From positions 3,472,001 through 3,536,000 of the forward strand of contig JAKNDB010000107.1 of assembly GCA_024305405.1 (NCBI GenBank): a stretch of 64,000 nucleotides of DNA, given 5' to 3'. The DNA comes from Dirofilaria immitis (Eukaryota; Nematoda; Chromadorea; Rhabditida; Onchocercidae). Under the pieces are notes generated by a model. The model was not told where the DNA came from. It did no database searches and saw only the letters and a list, made by a program, of their open reading frames with translations. Position numbers and translations under genes: made by a program. Every line of letters begins with the position of its first letter. Position 1 is the stretch's first letter. Positions 12,701 through 25,100 of this stretch are shown here, in pieces.

Positions 12701-15221
12701 AAGAAAGATCAAAAATTATATTATATTCTTAGAAGCTAATCTAAATGAGATATAAAGTACTTACTCCTAAATGAAATACTCCAACAGAATCATCAAGCAT
12801 GCGAACTTTGATACACATCAATTTCCCTCGACGATTATCCATGCCAGGCGGTGGTGGAGCACCAACTCCTTTTGGTATCATTCCACTACCTGGTCCAACA
12901 GCCATACTTGACCTGTAATTTTCAATCATGAAAAATCGATTAATTTCTAATTTCAACAGATCAAAACCTGGAATAAATACATCATATTTCACAATCAAAA
13001 ACAAAACGGACAATTGAATGAAATTTCATTTTTAGAAAAAAGTATATTTTTATCAAAAAGGTTAAAATGAAGGAGAAACACTATTATTCAGATGTTCGAT
13101 TTGGGGTCACAAGGTAAGAACAAGTTTTGTCTGCGGTTGTTATGGATGGAAGTAAATATCCCCGTATGCGTTATCTTCCAAATTAATAGTGTATTATATA
13201 CTTATTCCACTAACTTTGTTTTTAATATTTCATAAATTTTATTCAAAAAAATTTTTTTCCAGAGAAATATCTTTTCAAATATAACTTAAATGTTTTAATC
13301 AATTACATCGAGGGTTTTATATCATCGAGACTTAAAGCACATTCTATGAAAGATGTAACCATTCACATTGAATGTAAACAAAAAAAAATGATAGCAAAAA
13401 AAGAATATCGAAAGTATGCATAAAAGAGAATGATATAGAGAAATTTCGCTCAGATATTCTTATCATTAATTATAGAAATTGAAATATTCAAAATTTAAAA
13501 TTTAAATTATTACCTTTTTTCGTCTTTAATTTGTCTTTTTTTTTCGAAAGAAAACAGAAGAGTCAGAGAAAAAATCTGATTTATTTTAAAAATTTCGTTT
13601 TCAACCAAATATTTAAATTTGCACTTTTGGGAATTTTGGTAAAACTCTAAGGAATGGGAAATTATATGTATATTAATTTCCCGAAAAATATAATCCAACT
13701 TTGTCGCTTGTCGCTATACTTTAGGGAATTTAAATTGACATGTAAAAAATAAAATATGAAAAAAATGACACTCACATAGAATAATCAAAATTGTTTGAAT
13801 ATATTTTTCCCAAAAAAAAATTAGAAAAAAAAGAGCATTTCGAGAAGTTGACCTTTTGAGAATATTTTTATAGTATCGAATAAAAATATTTGAACCCAAA
13901 AATTTGTTAGAAACCAAAGCTATTTCCTATATTTAGGGAAAAGACCTCAAATGGTTAGTATTATGTAATGAAGATTAGCATTCACTTCAATATTATCTTT
14001 GTCTCATTTGAATTTCAGTACTGTTCATTTCTGATAAGCAGAAAATATTTTTCTGATAATCATCACATAATTAGATTTTAATCTTGTTTGACTTTTTCAT
14101 CAATTTTTTTTTGTGACACCGCCGGAATTTTCTCTTTTTCTATGCAAAAATAATATAGCAATTTTAATGAGATGAAATTTTCAATTTTTAAGAATTCAAA
14201 AAAATATGCCAATTTAGAAATTTATTGTAAAAAAATTTTTAGGACAATAGTTAATGAAAAATATTGGGCATTAACTTTTTCAATTTTAGCTCAATTGAAG
14301 GTAATAAGTTCTCAAGAGCTTCTGAAGTTTGTTTTACCGAAAAAAAAAAGATTGATAATAAATAAGAGAGATCTATAGAGATGGAGTAATAAATAAGAAT
14401 GCGGTCATTGGTACTAGTAGGATGAGATAGATGCTTTGAATGCGAAGTGAACTTCGAACTAAAAAACTGAACGATAACATAGCGATTTCGCTATAATTAA
14501 TAAAATTCGAATATTTTAGATCAGAAAATCGAAAAGATGAACAACAGCTGCTGCTATTAGTACTGCAGCATCAGGTTGCTTAGTTCTCGAGTATCATCAA
14601 CACCACACTATCGAGTTGTTAGTGATGGAACCAGCCGAAACAAATCGAGACGAAAGTACCTCTTCAGTTTACGAAATGCTTTCAAGCGATCACAACACCC
14701 TATATCTATTCTCTTATTCTCTTTTCAAAATTTTGTCTTTCTCTTACTCTTCTTTCTTGCTTTATTCATTTCCTGAACTTAATTTTCTGAAAAGAAGCTC
14801 AGTAGCCCGAGGGACCACTTTACAGCAGTAAACAATTGACACTACGTCATCATTATTCAGTCGAGAGTGCCATTCTTTGGGTTAAAATAACACAAGCTTA
14901 TTATTTATTATGTTAACATTTAATGACGATAATAATTACGAGAAAAGAAAAGAAAAAAAAAAAAAAAACGAAACTTTTGTTTCAACATCATTGGTAGATA
15001 CATGATACAAACTTGTCATTATACATTATCGGAATAATCTCTTTTCAAGAAAAAAAAATAAATAAATAAATTAGATGTTCCGCACAATTAGTTTTCTTTT
15101 TTTTTTCTCCTTCACAATATCGGACAAAAAATGAAGAAATAAAAAGTTGTAGAAGAAGAAGAAGAAGAAGAAAAAAAATATTGTACCGTATTTGATGAGG
15201 TGCAACCCGTCGTAAACTCAT
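6767..15221 (-). CDS. FERM-FA scaffold protein, FARP1/2-like (FRM-3 type)
   Basis: Exons: 15187-15221, 12765-12912, 12347-12451, 12091-12215, 11402-11623, 10916-11003, 10458-10613, 9947-10109, 9634-9708, 6767-9546; all phases agree and give about 1299 residues. The FERM domain (about 43-345) has GKLMCIKVRMLDD, DYFSLEF, RYLFALQIKRDL, SYIVQSDCGDF, ESDLILLETARR and TFSWAKIRKLSFKRR. The FA region (about 346-385) has KGSAFRYQGRTQKQLIDYI, closest to FARP. FERM proteins link membrane receptors to the cortex; worm FRM-3 is, from memory, a FARP-like synaptic scaffold without DH/PH. The 900-residue tail is disordered, with an SH3-type RRPKPVVPPKP motif and an eight-proline run near residue 1210. The start is the ATG of the first exon, 37 nt after a TTTTGCAG acceptor; the next Met is at 12905. 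Three one-base gaps (10055-10058, 9033-9036, 7923-7927) break the frame in homopolymers and look like assembly errors. Confidence 0.85.
14520..14831 (+). CDS. Candidate coding exon nested antisense in FERM gene intron 1
   Basis: After a TTTTAG acceptor, a less AT-rich stretch reads SENRKDEQQLLLLVLQHQV in one frame to a TAG near 14580. In the frame one base earlier it continues as VLEYHQHHTIELLVMEPAE and TNRDESTSSVYEMLSSDHNT, running open to a TAA at 14829-14831. One extra T in the TT at about 14579 would join the two, the same kind of defect as in the conserved exons nearby. The second half turns hydrophobic and pyrimidine-rich and may be intron or UTR. No domain recognised. Confidence 0.28.
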
Positions 15222-15258
15222 TTCCTTGCTGTAACATCTGTTTTAGTCCTTTTCATTT

Positions 15259-15261
15259 CTG
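15259..15261 (-). promoter_or_regulatory. Likely 3' splice or spliced-leader acceptor before the FERM gene start
   Basis: Minus strand reads CTCATTTTGCAG just upstream of the proposed first coding exon. No upstream coding exon was found, so this may be a trans-splice site; an ordinary 5'-UTR intron is equally possible. A 12-codon upstream ORF (15256 to 15218) starts right after it, and its TGA overlaps the proposed ATG. Confidence 0.4.
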
Positions 15262-16552
15262 CAAAATGAGTATATATTACTATTTTGAAATGTCAAAGAG
15301 TGAGAAGAATGACAACGCTGACATCATCTATGATATGATGAATGTTATCGACAAAATTACAAAGACGGGTTTGACAAAATAGAGCAGTGATAATGAAATG
15401 ATAGAAAGAATGATAAAGATTGAAGAATCGGATAATCATATGGATAATTTTTAAGCTATGAACTCAAGGAAAACATATCGAAAATTTCAGCTTGAATAAC
15501 CATAACAAGAAATTGAAGTATTATTAATAATCCTCTTCATATTTCTCTTTCTTTCTATTATTTCCTTCTCTTTCTGTCTATCTCTCTTTCTCTCTCTTAT
15601 TATTCAATACTCTCTTTGTATTATCCTAAATAATCTTCAAATCAAAAGAAAAAAAATGGAGATTTGAAAATTTTTACCAAATGAAGATAACTATGATAAC
15701 ATATTATTCTGTTTCAAATGCTTGCAATAAGATTTTATAAACCACTATGAAAACTTATCAGTGATAAACAAGATTGCTCTAACATTCATCTCCCAATACA
15801 TCATTTATTAAAAATTAGTTGTAATATGAGCAGATTCTGACAGATATATCTGAAAGTTGAAATCTTGACAGATAGATTATAAGATAACAAGCAACAATCA
15901 GAGTGATAGTAATGACTTTAGCATCAATCCATTCATTTTATTTGTTAAAGAAAATAAAAAAATATTTGAGAGAAAAAATTGGAAATTGTGATTTAGTTAG
16001 TATAAAGTAAACAGATAAGTTTAAGAGAATACAAACTTATCACATCAAACTTTGTTATGCAATAAAATTTAATTGAGAAGAAATGATACAATGCGATTAT
16101 AGCATAATTCTAATTCATAATTGATATCTAAAATTATATTATATTTACAGTTTTATTTCATCTATATGCTCTATTGATGTTTTTTGTTTGATAAGCAAAT
16201 CAGTGAAATTTTAATTTAATAATTATTTGAAAATAAATTTGTTTACTCTTTTGAAAGCTAATTTTGAATGAATCAAATTAATGCAAAAATATTAACGTTA
16301 AATGAGCAATAAATGATATCATAAATAAGCTAAATATTTGTTTACGATAATTCTCAGTTCGAAGGTCAATAATTCATAAAACATAAGAAACGAAAAATAT
16401 TTGGCTTTAATCTGTTGATAAAGAAGCATAGAAATAAGAAGAGAAATTGAAAACTATTATATAAATAAGCGGTAAAAGTTGAAAAAAAAATGAGGTGGAG
16501 AGGAGATAAACGAAAGAAATGTTCTTGTCAATAGTTTATAGATGAGCGATAT

Positions 16553-16586
16553 GTCACCGATGGTGACCTTGGACAGATATAAATAG
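16553..16586 (+). promoter_or_regulatory. Inverted repeat next to a TATAAATAG box
   Basis: GTCACC-GAT-GGTGAC (16553-16567) is a perfect 6-bp inverted repeat with a 3-bp spacer. Ten bases on is TATAAATAG (16578-16586). The pair resembles a core promoter with an operator-like or nuclear-receptor-like site, but no gene was found downstream, so this is only a motif observation. Confidence 0.25.
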
Positions 16587-18576
16587 TTTAATGTCAATTA
16601 ACAGTAACTCGTCTTCCTTCTCTTATTCCATCATGCGATAGAGCTTTGATGAGACTTTTTAACTTTTTAATTTCTTTGATGTTTTTATAAATTAAGATAA
16701 CAAAAAATTTTATCAATTTCGCTCTCTATGAAACATTTCTTTATTTGATAATTTCTTTTCAACGATTTTATTTTGCAGTGAATTATTCTGAATTTTAAAG
16801 ATTTTAAAACTTCCACTGACTAAATGCTCGAGAATTACCGAGAAAAAACTCTGCATGATTAGAATAAAATTGCAAGAAAGAAATAAATGATCAATATAAA
16901 AAAAAATTCAGATAATATAATTAATAAGCATTTGCAAACAATTCATAAGACTACTGCAAGCTCAAATTTGGCTGATATTACATTTATTTAAATAAATTTT
17001 CTTAATGAATATTTATTATTTTAATTTTGAAATTTGAAGAAATTCGAAAAAACTCAATTAATTTATAAATACTAATAATTCAGATATCTTATTTTATGTG
17101 AATTTCTCTCGAACAAATAAATATTTTATAGTTAAAAAATGTTGAAATTTATGAACATTAAGCTTATTTTCTTCTTAAAAATAATCAATGATATTGAAGA
17201 ATGAAGAATGTATATATATCAACAAATGAACCTTCAATCAGATAAGCTGTAAATTATGTGTTGCTATGATGGAAGATATAAAATTTTTATTTATGACAAA
17301 TAGGAAATGCTTTCTTTTTTAATGATAGTACATAAATTTATAGAAGAAAATTTTATATACAAATGAAAGTTAATAATTAATAAAAGAAAATATAAAAACC
17401 AAGGTAGACAATTGCAGATAAGACAAGCAAATATTTCAAATGATGAAATATAAGGATTCTGAAAAATAATGATGAGAGTGTAGACTAAAAGCTTCAGTTT
17501 TCCAGAAAGAACTAGAAAATATTTAATTATTGAGAAATCGATCATCTATTGTGCAGAAACGGCAAGTTATTGATGATCTTTCTTCGTGCATTTTTTTATG
17601 GCCAAAGCATTCTTTTATGGCCAAAAATTGATGCCTGCAGACATGGAATTTTAGTATTTATCAGATTTGAATTTAAAGAGAATAAATGCAATCAAATGAA
17701 ATATATGACTAAATTTATAGCATTAAATTTACTTTTAGTTGAAAATAAGATAATAGAAATATTGGTGAAGAAGGAAAATATAATATAAAATTGTTGATAA
17801 ATATGACGTAAATCATTTTTAACCAAATCTACTTGAATCAATATTTATTTGTAGTTAATAGCAAAATAAACTACTTCCTTATCATAGCTGTCATAAATCA
17901 GCAGAACAAAGCTTGGCAAGTTTAAACAATTCCTATCGATTGATTCCATAAATTATTAAATCTCACTAAAGCTCGTTAGATAGTAATGTTTATCTTATCT
18001 TTCAATCTTTTGTATAAAAAAGATAATTATGAACGGAAAAAAGATTAATATTAGTTCAGGAATTCTTATTCAGAATCGATTTCAATTAAACAGATTCAAT
18101 TAAAATGAATTAATTAAAACATAAATCATATAATCAAACCTTCTCCTGAAAATAACTAGTCATAAAAATGATTATGGATCATAAACTTCACAGCATCGGT
18201 TACATCAGTTTTAACACTATCGTCATATTGACGTATTTCAAGATCACATGTCATATTTATCAAACAAATGGCATTTTCTCTTCGAAAATTTTTCATTTTT
18301 TCTTTTCTTTTAGACGTGACCTTTTTCGTAGATTGCGTAATAAATGTTATAAATAAATAAGAGTAAGAGATAAATAGCTGAAGATTTTGTACTTGTCATT
18401 CCGTTATTTTCAACTTTTGTTTAATTTTTATTTCTAATTGGTTGAAAAATTTATTCATTCAATAGTTTCGTCGCAATATAAGAATATATGTGAAGAAAGC
18501 ATAAAGTTGTAAAAATTTTCCAAGATCTAAGCTTGAAGAAAATTAAATTTGGTCTAGGGAAATAAAGGCAATTCTT

Positions 18577-18679
18577 AATTAATGTGGAAAATATATCTCG
18601 TAATGAATATAATTAATGTAGAAAATATATCTCGTAATGAATATAATTAATGTAGAAAATATATCTCGTAATGAATATA
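18577..18679. repeat. 34-bp tandem repeat, three copies
   Basis: Copies begin at 18577, 18611 and 18645, each AATTAATGTRGAAAATATAT followed by CTCGTAATGAATAT. The copies are nearly identical (one G/A difference), so the array is recent. Non-coding. Confidence 0.9.
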
Positions 18680-20370
18680 ATAGAAAGATAAATTAATACT
18701 TCAGAAAATAAACAATTAGTGTTTCAAAAATGATCAAAAATTTCGAATCTAATAACCAATAGTATAATGAGAAAGAGTTATTGTTATTGAATCGAAATGA
18801 TAAAATTAATAATTTATCATTATATAAATGGAAAATATCTTGTTTCACTTAAGCAAAGCTAGCAAGAGAAAATTCTCGCAAAAAAAATACCAATCGACAC
18901 GATCAATTTATAGATTCTATTAAAACTTATAAGAAAACATATTTAGGAGTATCTGCACAGAGTCAAAAATATAAGAAATGATAGCGTGGAAAATATTAAA
19001 TATATAAGAAAGTTTGATCAGATTTCAAATCAATATTTAACAATTATTTTAATTATAGGATTACTATTACTGCTACTATCATTATAGCAGATTTTAAGTA
19101 GAATCAACAAAAATTTCAACCGAATAAGAATTCAAGCTTTTAATTTTTAATTAACTAAAATTATTATCGTTTGCATCATATTATGAATTTCTTGAAACTT
19201 TACTACAGATTTCATAAATTTTAGCTCATTCCATCGAAACGTGAAATAATAGTAATTTTAAATCATAATGATTTTCGAGAACTCAAGAAATTAAGATAAG
19301 TATTCAGATATATTCAAGAAAAGTTATATTTAGCATATTGAAGTGAAATTATGTGAATGCTTCAATAATTATGCTATTTTTAGAATGCATGTAGAAATAC
19401 GCAACTAATGTTTTTAAATGGATAATTTAAAACATTTGATATTAATGAGACATATCCATTGCAGTACATGCAAGATAAAGTAAGTAGCAAGTTAATGCAA
19501 GCATGCACTAAGCATGCATTAAACGATTATTACTCGAATATTTACATATATTAATTCGCTTGTCCATAAATTCAATGGAAAAATTTAAATAGGATAAAAA
19601 TGAAAGTAATAAATAACAAAATAAACTTATTTAAGCCTTTACGAATCACTAAGTTGATGACAACAAGAAAATGACATAATAATGAAGTTGAAAAAATGAT
19701 TTTAACAGAACACTTGCACTTCAGTACAATGTTTCTATGCTGAAACTATAATGGATTATGAGGATGTTTTACAACTTCAAAAATTTCAATCTGCTAATTA
19801 ATCTTTGATCAATGAATTCTTTAGTTCTGCTATCCTAAGACTATAAGTTCAATTTCATTCCACGATATCAGTAAAATATTAATCGCTTTTTTTTAAATAT
19901 TTCAAAAATTTAACATGAAAAAATTCTACAATTTTAAGCGTTTTTTTTTCGAGCTGTGATATAGACGACGAAAGTGATATAGAGAAAAGGTCAGACTAAA
20001 GGTCGAGATTTATTAGAAAGAAAGGATTTTGTCTATACATATCAAAAGTATATTCCTGTTGATCGATGCATGTATGCATATGATGTTGTACACGTCGAGA
20101 CAAATGATTTGCGCAATTACATAGCAATCAGATATTTGTACAGATGTCGCCTTATTATTCATTGTGACATAAGCCAATTCCCGAAATGTCAATAGTTAAA
20201 ATACCATGAAATATAGAATATAAATTTAGTGAAGTTTAAATGATAATATTCTTTGAATGCATTAAATAACTACAGTACACTAAATCAATTAGCATAATAG
20301 CTGACCAGCAGTTCTAAATGAAATTTGAAGGGGCACCAATCGACAAAAGAGATAATTTTAGCACTCAACT

Positions 20371-20376
20371 TTTATT
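20371..20376 (-). promoter_or_regulatory. Poly(A) signal AATAAA after the 20395 stop
   Basis: Minus strand GATAATAAAAG, 18 nt beyond the TAA at 20395-20397. It supports a terminal exon at this place. Confidence 0.5.
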
Positions 20377-20394
20377 ATCATCCTCTCAACAAGG

Positions 20395-20521
20395 TTAACT
20401 ATGTCTTTTCACTTTCATTGTGCTCTTAGAAGCCTTGCTATCTCTATTCGGGCCTGATTGACATCCTTTTATGCTCGAACAAGCAGTTTCAAAAGCCAAG
20501 AATTTCGCAACATTTTCCTTT
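20395..20521 (-). CDS. Terminal exon of an unidentified minus-strand gene
   Basis: A TTTATTTAG acceptor ends at 20522. The following 127 bases read KENVAKFLAFETACSSIKG and then CQSGPNRDSKASKSTMKVKR to a TAA, with AATAAA close behind. The codon use and GC content stand out from the surroundings. The exon must be entered in phase 2. The C-terminus is basic and Ser/Lys-rich. No family recognised. The rest of the gene should lie at higher coordinates on the minus strand. Confidence 0.45.
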
Positions 20522-21460
20522 CTAAATAAAGCCAGAAAGATATAAATATAAATATATCGCCAAATCATATGATACTTGAAGAGATCTCTTATTTATATTA
20601 ATATTCTAAATTTGAAAATTTCCGTTGTTTCTCCTACCTAATCGACCAATTAAAACTTACAAAACTTTTTGTAAATTTAAATTAAAAATTTCCTTGCTAT
20701 TTTAAAAACAAATATTATTGAATCATAGAAATTTCGAAATTTGAAAATAATAGACTTTTGTGCAATTACTTATCGAATATTTATTATAAATTTATTCAAT
20801 TCATAATCGATTCTTGATTCTCGAATTTCCGATGATGGATGATATTATTGTAAAATAGTAATGTATAACATCTATAACGAAGAATTCAACACCAAAAATA
20901 ATATCAATGCTAATTGATTTTTAGGCTATTCAACGATCTATTAGCAAATAAATGAATTTCTCATAAATTCATATCATAAATAGGCTTTCAAAAATTAATG
21001 TTTTGATGGCATTTTCTTGGCTAAATGAGCCTAAAATGGAAAATATATAATCGTAAAGAATGGAAAAAAATTATTTGCATCTTCGATTTGCTAATTTCAT
21101 TTCATTTTGCTTATTTTTATCATCAATATCAATAAAAAGAAAAGAAATTAATTTATCAAAATGACAATAAATTTAATCAATTAATGGAAGAATAATAGTA
21201 TGAACAGATAGGAAACATCAGGAAGCTAATGATTACAACAGAGATAGCATAAAGTTGAATAATTTGAAATAAATTGAAAAATCTGTTATCTATCGTCCAT
21301 TTCTCGAGAGAGAAAGAACGATAGATGAAACAGAAATGAATTTTTATATTATTCCTCAATTGTTTACTAATGGAAGAATTGGCAGAGAAAGGAGAAATAA
21401 GAAGGAATAGACAACAATGAAGAATGAAAATAGCATTGATGATGGCAATGTTCCTGAAAA

Positions 21461-21496
21461 AAAGGAAGGAAGAAGGAAGGAAGGAAGGAAGGAAAG
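21461..21496. repeat. GGAA-type purine microsatellite
   Basis: AAGGAAGGAAGAAGGAAGGA and further GGAA units. The purine bias keeps stops out of the minus strand and produces a long false ORF there. Confidence 0.9.
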
Positions 21497-21641
21497 AATG
21501 GATGATTATTATTATGAGAATATGAAAATTTGTGGTAAATGAGAGAAGAGAGTAGTATATTACGTCAAGCTTAAGGCTAACTGCTTTATAGTTGAAGTCT
21601 AGGCTAATAAAGCTTTTGGCACCATATATACACTCACTTAC

Positions 21642-21747
21642 ATAAAATTGAAATGGACAGCTAAAGGGAATGTCATTTGGTCGATCAATAGAAGCCTTTG
21701 ATTGGTAAGATGTAACAAGCAATATAAGTCTTAGAATCGGTCTATGG
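21642..21747 (-). CDS. Orphan exon candidate, unknown product
   Basis: Bounded by a TAATTTCAG acceptor and a near-ideal donor (TAT|GTAAGTGAG). The single open frame reads ILRLILLVTSYQSKAS and then DRPNDIPFSCPFQFY. It is entered in phase 2 and left in phase 0, so it does not join directly to the terminal exon at 20395-20521. It may belong to the same gene through a missing exon, or be a chance match. Confidence 0.3.
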
Positions 21748-21991
21748 CTGAAATTAACGAAAAAGGAGAATAGGTAGAAGATGAGAAGGAATCTATTGCA
21801 TAGATTCAGATAGTTTGTCATCCGGAACATGAATTCTTCTCAAAATGAGAATTTTTGCAATTAACTAATATCAATAAATTTCTATTATTAATTGAAATGA
21901 AATTCAACATATATATATTTCTATAATTTTTCCGCATTAAAATGTAAAAGTTTTGAGTTATTGAAAGTTTTATCAAATGCTTAATATTTAC

Positions 21992-22086
21992 TGTTGAAGA
22001 AAGAAATTCACTAAAGTCCGTCGATACATATACATCAATTGTGAACATAACAATTGAAACTTCTCGATAATCAAAATTGTTCAAGG
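21992..22086 (-). CDS. Orphan exon candidate, unknown product
   Basis: After TTTCCAG the frame reads LNNFDYREVSIVMFTIDVY and STDFSEFLSST up to a GTAAAT donor. It is entered in phase 1 and left in phase 0. No family recognised. Same strand as the candidate exons below it. Confidence 0.25.
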
Positions 22087-22107
22087 CTGGAAATATGGTT
22101 CGTAATA

Positions 22108-22193
22108 GAAGGAGAAAAGGAGGGTAAGAGAGAAAGAGAGAAAGGGAAAGGGGAGAGAGAGGGAGAGAGAGGGAGAGAGAGAGAGAGAGAGAG
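22108..22193. repeat. GA-rich microsatellite
   Basis: About 85 bases of almost pure purine, grading from GAAAGAGAG to (GA)n just before GAATTGAATG. Confidence 0.9.
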
Positions 22194-22199
22194 GAATTG

Positions 22200-25100
22200 A
22201 ATGATATTTTTAAACCTCATGAACTATTGGTTTGTTTAATTACGCTAAGAGGTAAGAATTCACTAAATAAATTTTATCAACTTTGTTAATTAAACTGATA
22301 AAAGATAATGGAAAGATAGAAAAACATTGCAAAAATTTATGATATATTTATTTTATTTTTTTGTAATATTTGCTTTTCAATATTTCATTATTCAAATAAA
22401 TGAAATATTGCTATAAAGTATTCCATATCAAAATGTAAAATAGCCAAATGAAATAATCTAAATGATCTCTATGCGAAGCCAATTTTTAATATTACAATAT
22501 TTTGATGACAAATGTGGTAATGGTAAATATAAATTATTGCTAATTAGAAAGATGAGATTTATAAAAAAATATTGGGAAATGATCATTTCCACATCAAATC
22601 TGCCGACTCTTTAAAATAAACAAATCCTTTTATCAAACAGCAATACACCCATTATTTTCGCCTTAACACTTTCTAATCAATTACTTTAATTCATCTATTA
22701 CTGCATCTGCTGAGTGTTTTAACACTAAGGTTATCAATTTGTTTTAGATAGATAGATTCCAACTCAAACTGCCAGAATTTTTTTGTTTCTTTACCTGAAT
22801 TCTTTCTTGTTTAAGATTGAATGTTATTACCGTTCGATAATTTAATAAAATTTATATCTTTCATATTTCATCAAATTATTATTCATCATTTTAAATGTGC
22901 ATTACCCTGAATATTCGTTACGAAACTTATCACAGCAAATCCAAATTATCTGATAATAGCAATATAAATTCGCGATTTCGTTTGAAGATTCAGTAATTCT
23001 CGACGCAAAGATAGTTCAATTTCAATAATGCATTTATTAAATAAATAATAAAATTTGAATACAGATAAAGCAAGGAAAGAACGGCACTTATTTGTGCCGT
23101 CGAATGAATTATATTTTATAGTAATCCAATTAATGAAATATTACGACTTTATCGCTAACTTTATCACATATCTTTACTGATAAATTGCTTTCGTGCAGTA
23201 TTTTTACTTTTTTTCCGGAAAATTCGTTTATTATTTACGATGATCGTTGTTACTTGAGGAAAATATGTTTCAAACTTATTCAAATGAATCTGAAAATGAG
23301 AGGATAAATTCGATTTCAGATTTCTCAGGAAAAAATTCAGTCGTTCACTGGAATACGGTCGGGAAATGCTGCATTATTGTAAAGCATTCTCTATTGCTTC
23401 TTTTTGATATTCATTTTCTAATTAGTACTTCTAATTAGTGATGTATTGTTGTCATTTCATTGATAATTATACATTGAATTATTTAGTCCTTGAAAACATA
23501 TTATCAACATTTTTGTTTATTGTCTTTGAAATTTTCATATTTAAAAATCAAGGATGTATCTCCAGTGTTTAAATGTTGTTATAGGTTTGCTGAGTATTGC
23601 GAGAATAGTTAATTAAATTATTCGAAATTTGTGTTCAAGAGAATGATCATCTTTTTCGGATCGTTTCAAATGATTTTATTCTTAAAGATATACGATTCGT
23701 ATTTACTTTAAAAATAATTTGCATAATGATGGACTCTTGAATTTAGAATTTTTCTAGAAGTAATATGATAGCATATTCAGAAGCATCCTCATTATTACGT
23801 CACTATAAAACCATCGGTTTATTGTTCCTTTTAAATTTCATTCTTGTAAACAAAAATTAAATTTATTGGTAAATAAATATTTGTCAGATGCATAAATACA
23901 AATTATCTTTGACATAGAATTTAATTAACGAAAATGCATAGATATTAAGAAATTGGTTATTTTTTAAATAACTGAATATTTTGAAATGATAAAACATATG
24001 CCAACATATGCTTTCCAACATAAATTATTGATGAGCTTTTTTTGACCCATTTAAAATCTCATTTTAAATAAAGATAAATTAGAAGAGAGATAAGCAGTTT
24101 TATTGAGAATAGAACCCGATTTGTTTGTTTTAAAAGCTATTACAGAATAATAAACTGTCGTTAACACTGGAATTATATTTAAAGTATTCGTTTATTTGAG
24201 ATAAGAGTTTTAGAAAGGGAAAAGTTGCAACTGAGATAATTAATGATGTCACCGATATGCGAAAAAGCAGAATAAAAATGTTGAAGATCTTCGTGATGCA
24301 CATTCCATCTATTTCGATGCAATCAGGCCTTAAAATCCGAATATAATATAATATAAACGAAAAAAGCGATAAATGATTGCTTATCTGAGTGAATGATAAG
24401 AGATTTTCGCTCAAAGATATAAAAAAGAATAAAAATTTGCTCAAATTTCATCCGAATGAAGACAATAGAATTCTGATATAGAACTCTCGAAATGTTGCAC
24501 AAGTCGACTTCTTAAAGATTCTTCCATTTTTTCGTGATAAACAATTCATTACTTCTGGGAGAACATTGTTACTGTTAGATTAAATTATTAATTTAGAAAC
24601 AAAGTAACCAATATCCGAATTGCTCTTGCAACTATTAATGTTAATAAATATTGGCTAATAATAAAGAAATTTTGAAAATTAACTTACTACAGTTGGAAGT
24701 AAGCAAATGAATAAGACAGATGAACAATTTGCAAACTGAATAAACAAGCACTCTTAACAACTAAAATCAGCATAGCTTTTCGAAAATAATAATGTATATG
24801 AAGAGACAGGTACTGTTGTACCTTTATATGGATTGGCTACACTAATGAATATACTTTGCAATCTATAATGATCACCTCATATAATTTTACACGATACCTT
24901 TATCATCAGATATATTAAGCATCGACAATTTATTCTCTTTTTTCAAAAAACTTTCCTGATTTTTCTCTCGCGAATTATTTAACTATTATGTCTAAAATAT
25001 ATAATTTAGTTTAAAAATCCTTCGAAAAATTCTACGAAATCATCGCTTTGAAGGATTGCAAATGTTTATTTTCGAAATGAGCACTTGCTGATAATTTCGA

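Larger units (their letters stand above)
15383..20370. other. AT-rich non-coding stretch upstream of the FERM gene
   Basis: No supported gene. The first part holds a short open stretch on the plus strand (15266-15382, MSKSEKNDNADIIYDMM, TAG, then 23 more open codons), possibly a divergent short ORF or 5' UTR. Otherwise there are pyrimidine tracts (15540-15605), a TATA-like motif beside an inverted repeat (16553-16586), a 34-bp tandem array (18577-18679) and GCATGC repeats near 19500. Confidence 0.5.

Noticed and set aside
21177..21830. 217-codon minus-strand ORF
   Set aside because: Much of it is antisense to purine-rich low-complexity DNA (GGAA repeats), which removes stop codons. The protein is a run of hydrophobic and Ser/Phe residues. 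Only the part at 21642-21747, with its own splice sites, looks exon-like.
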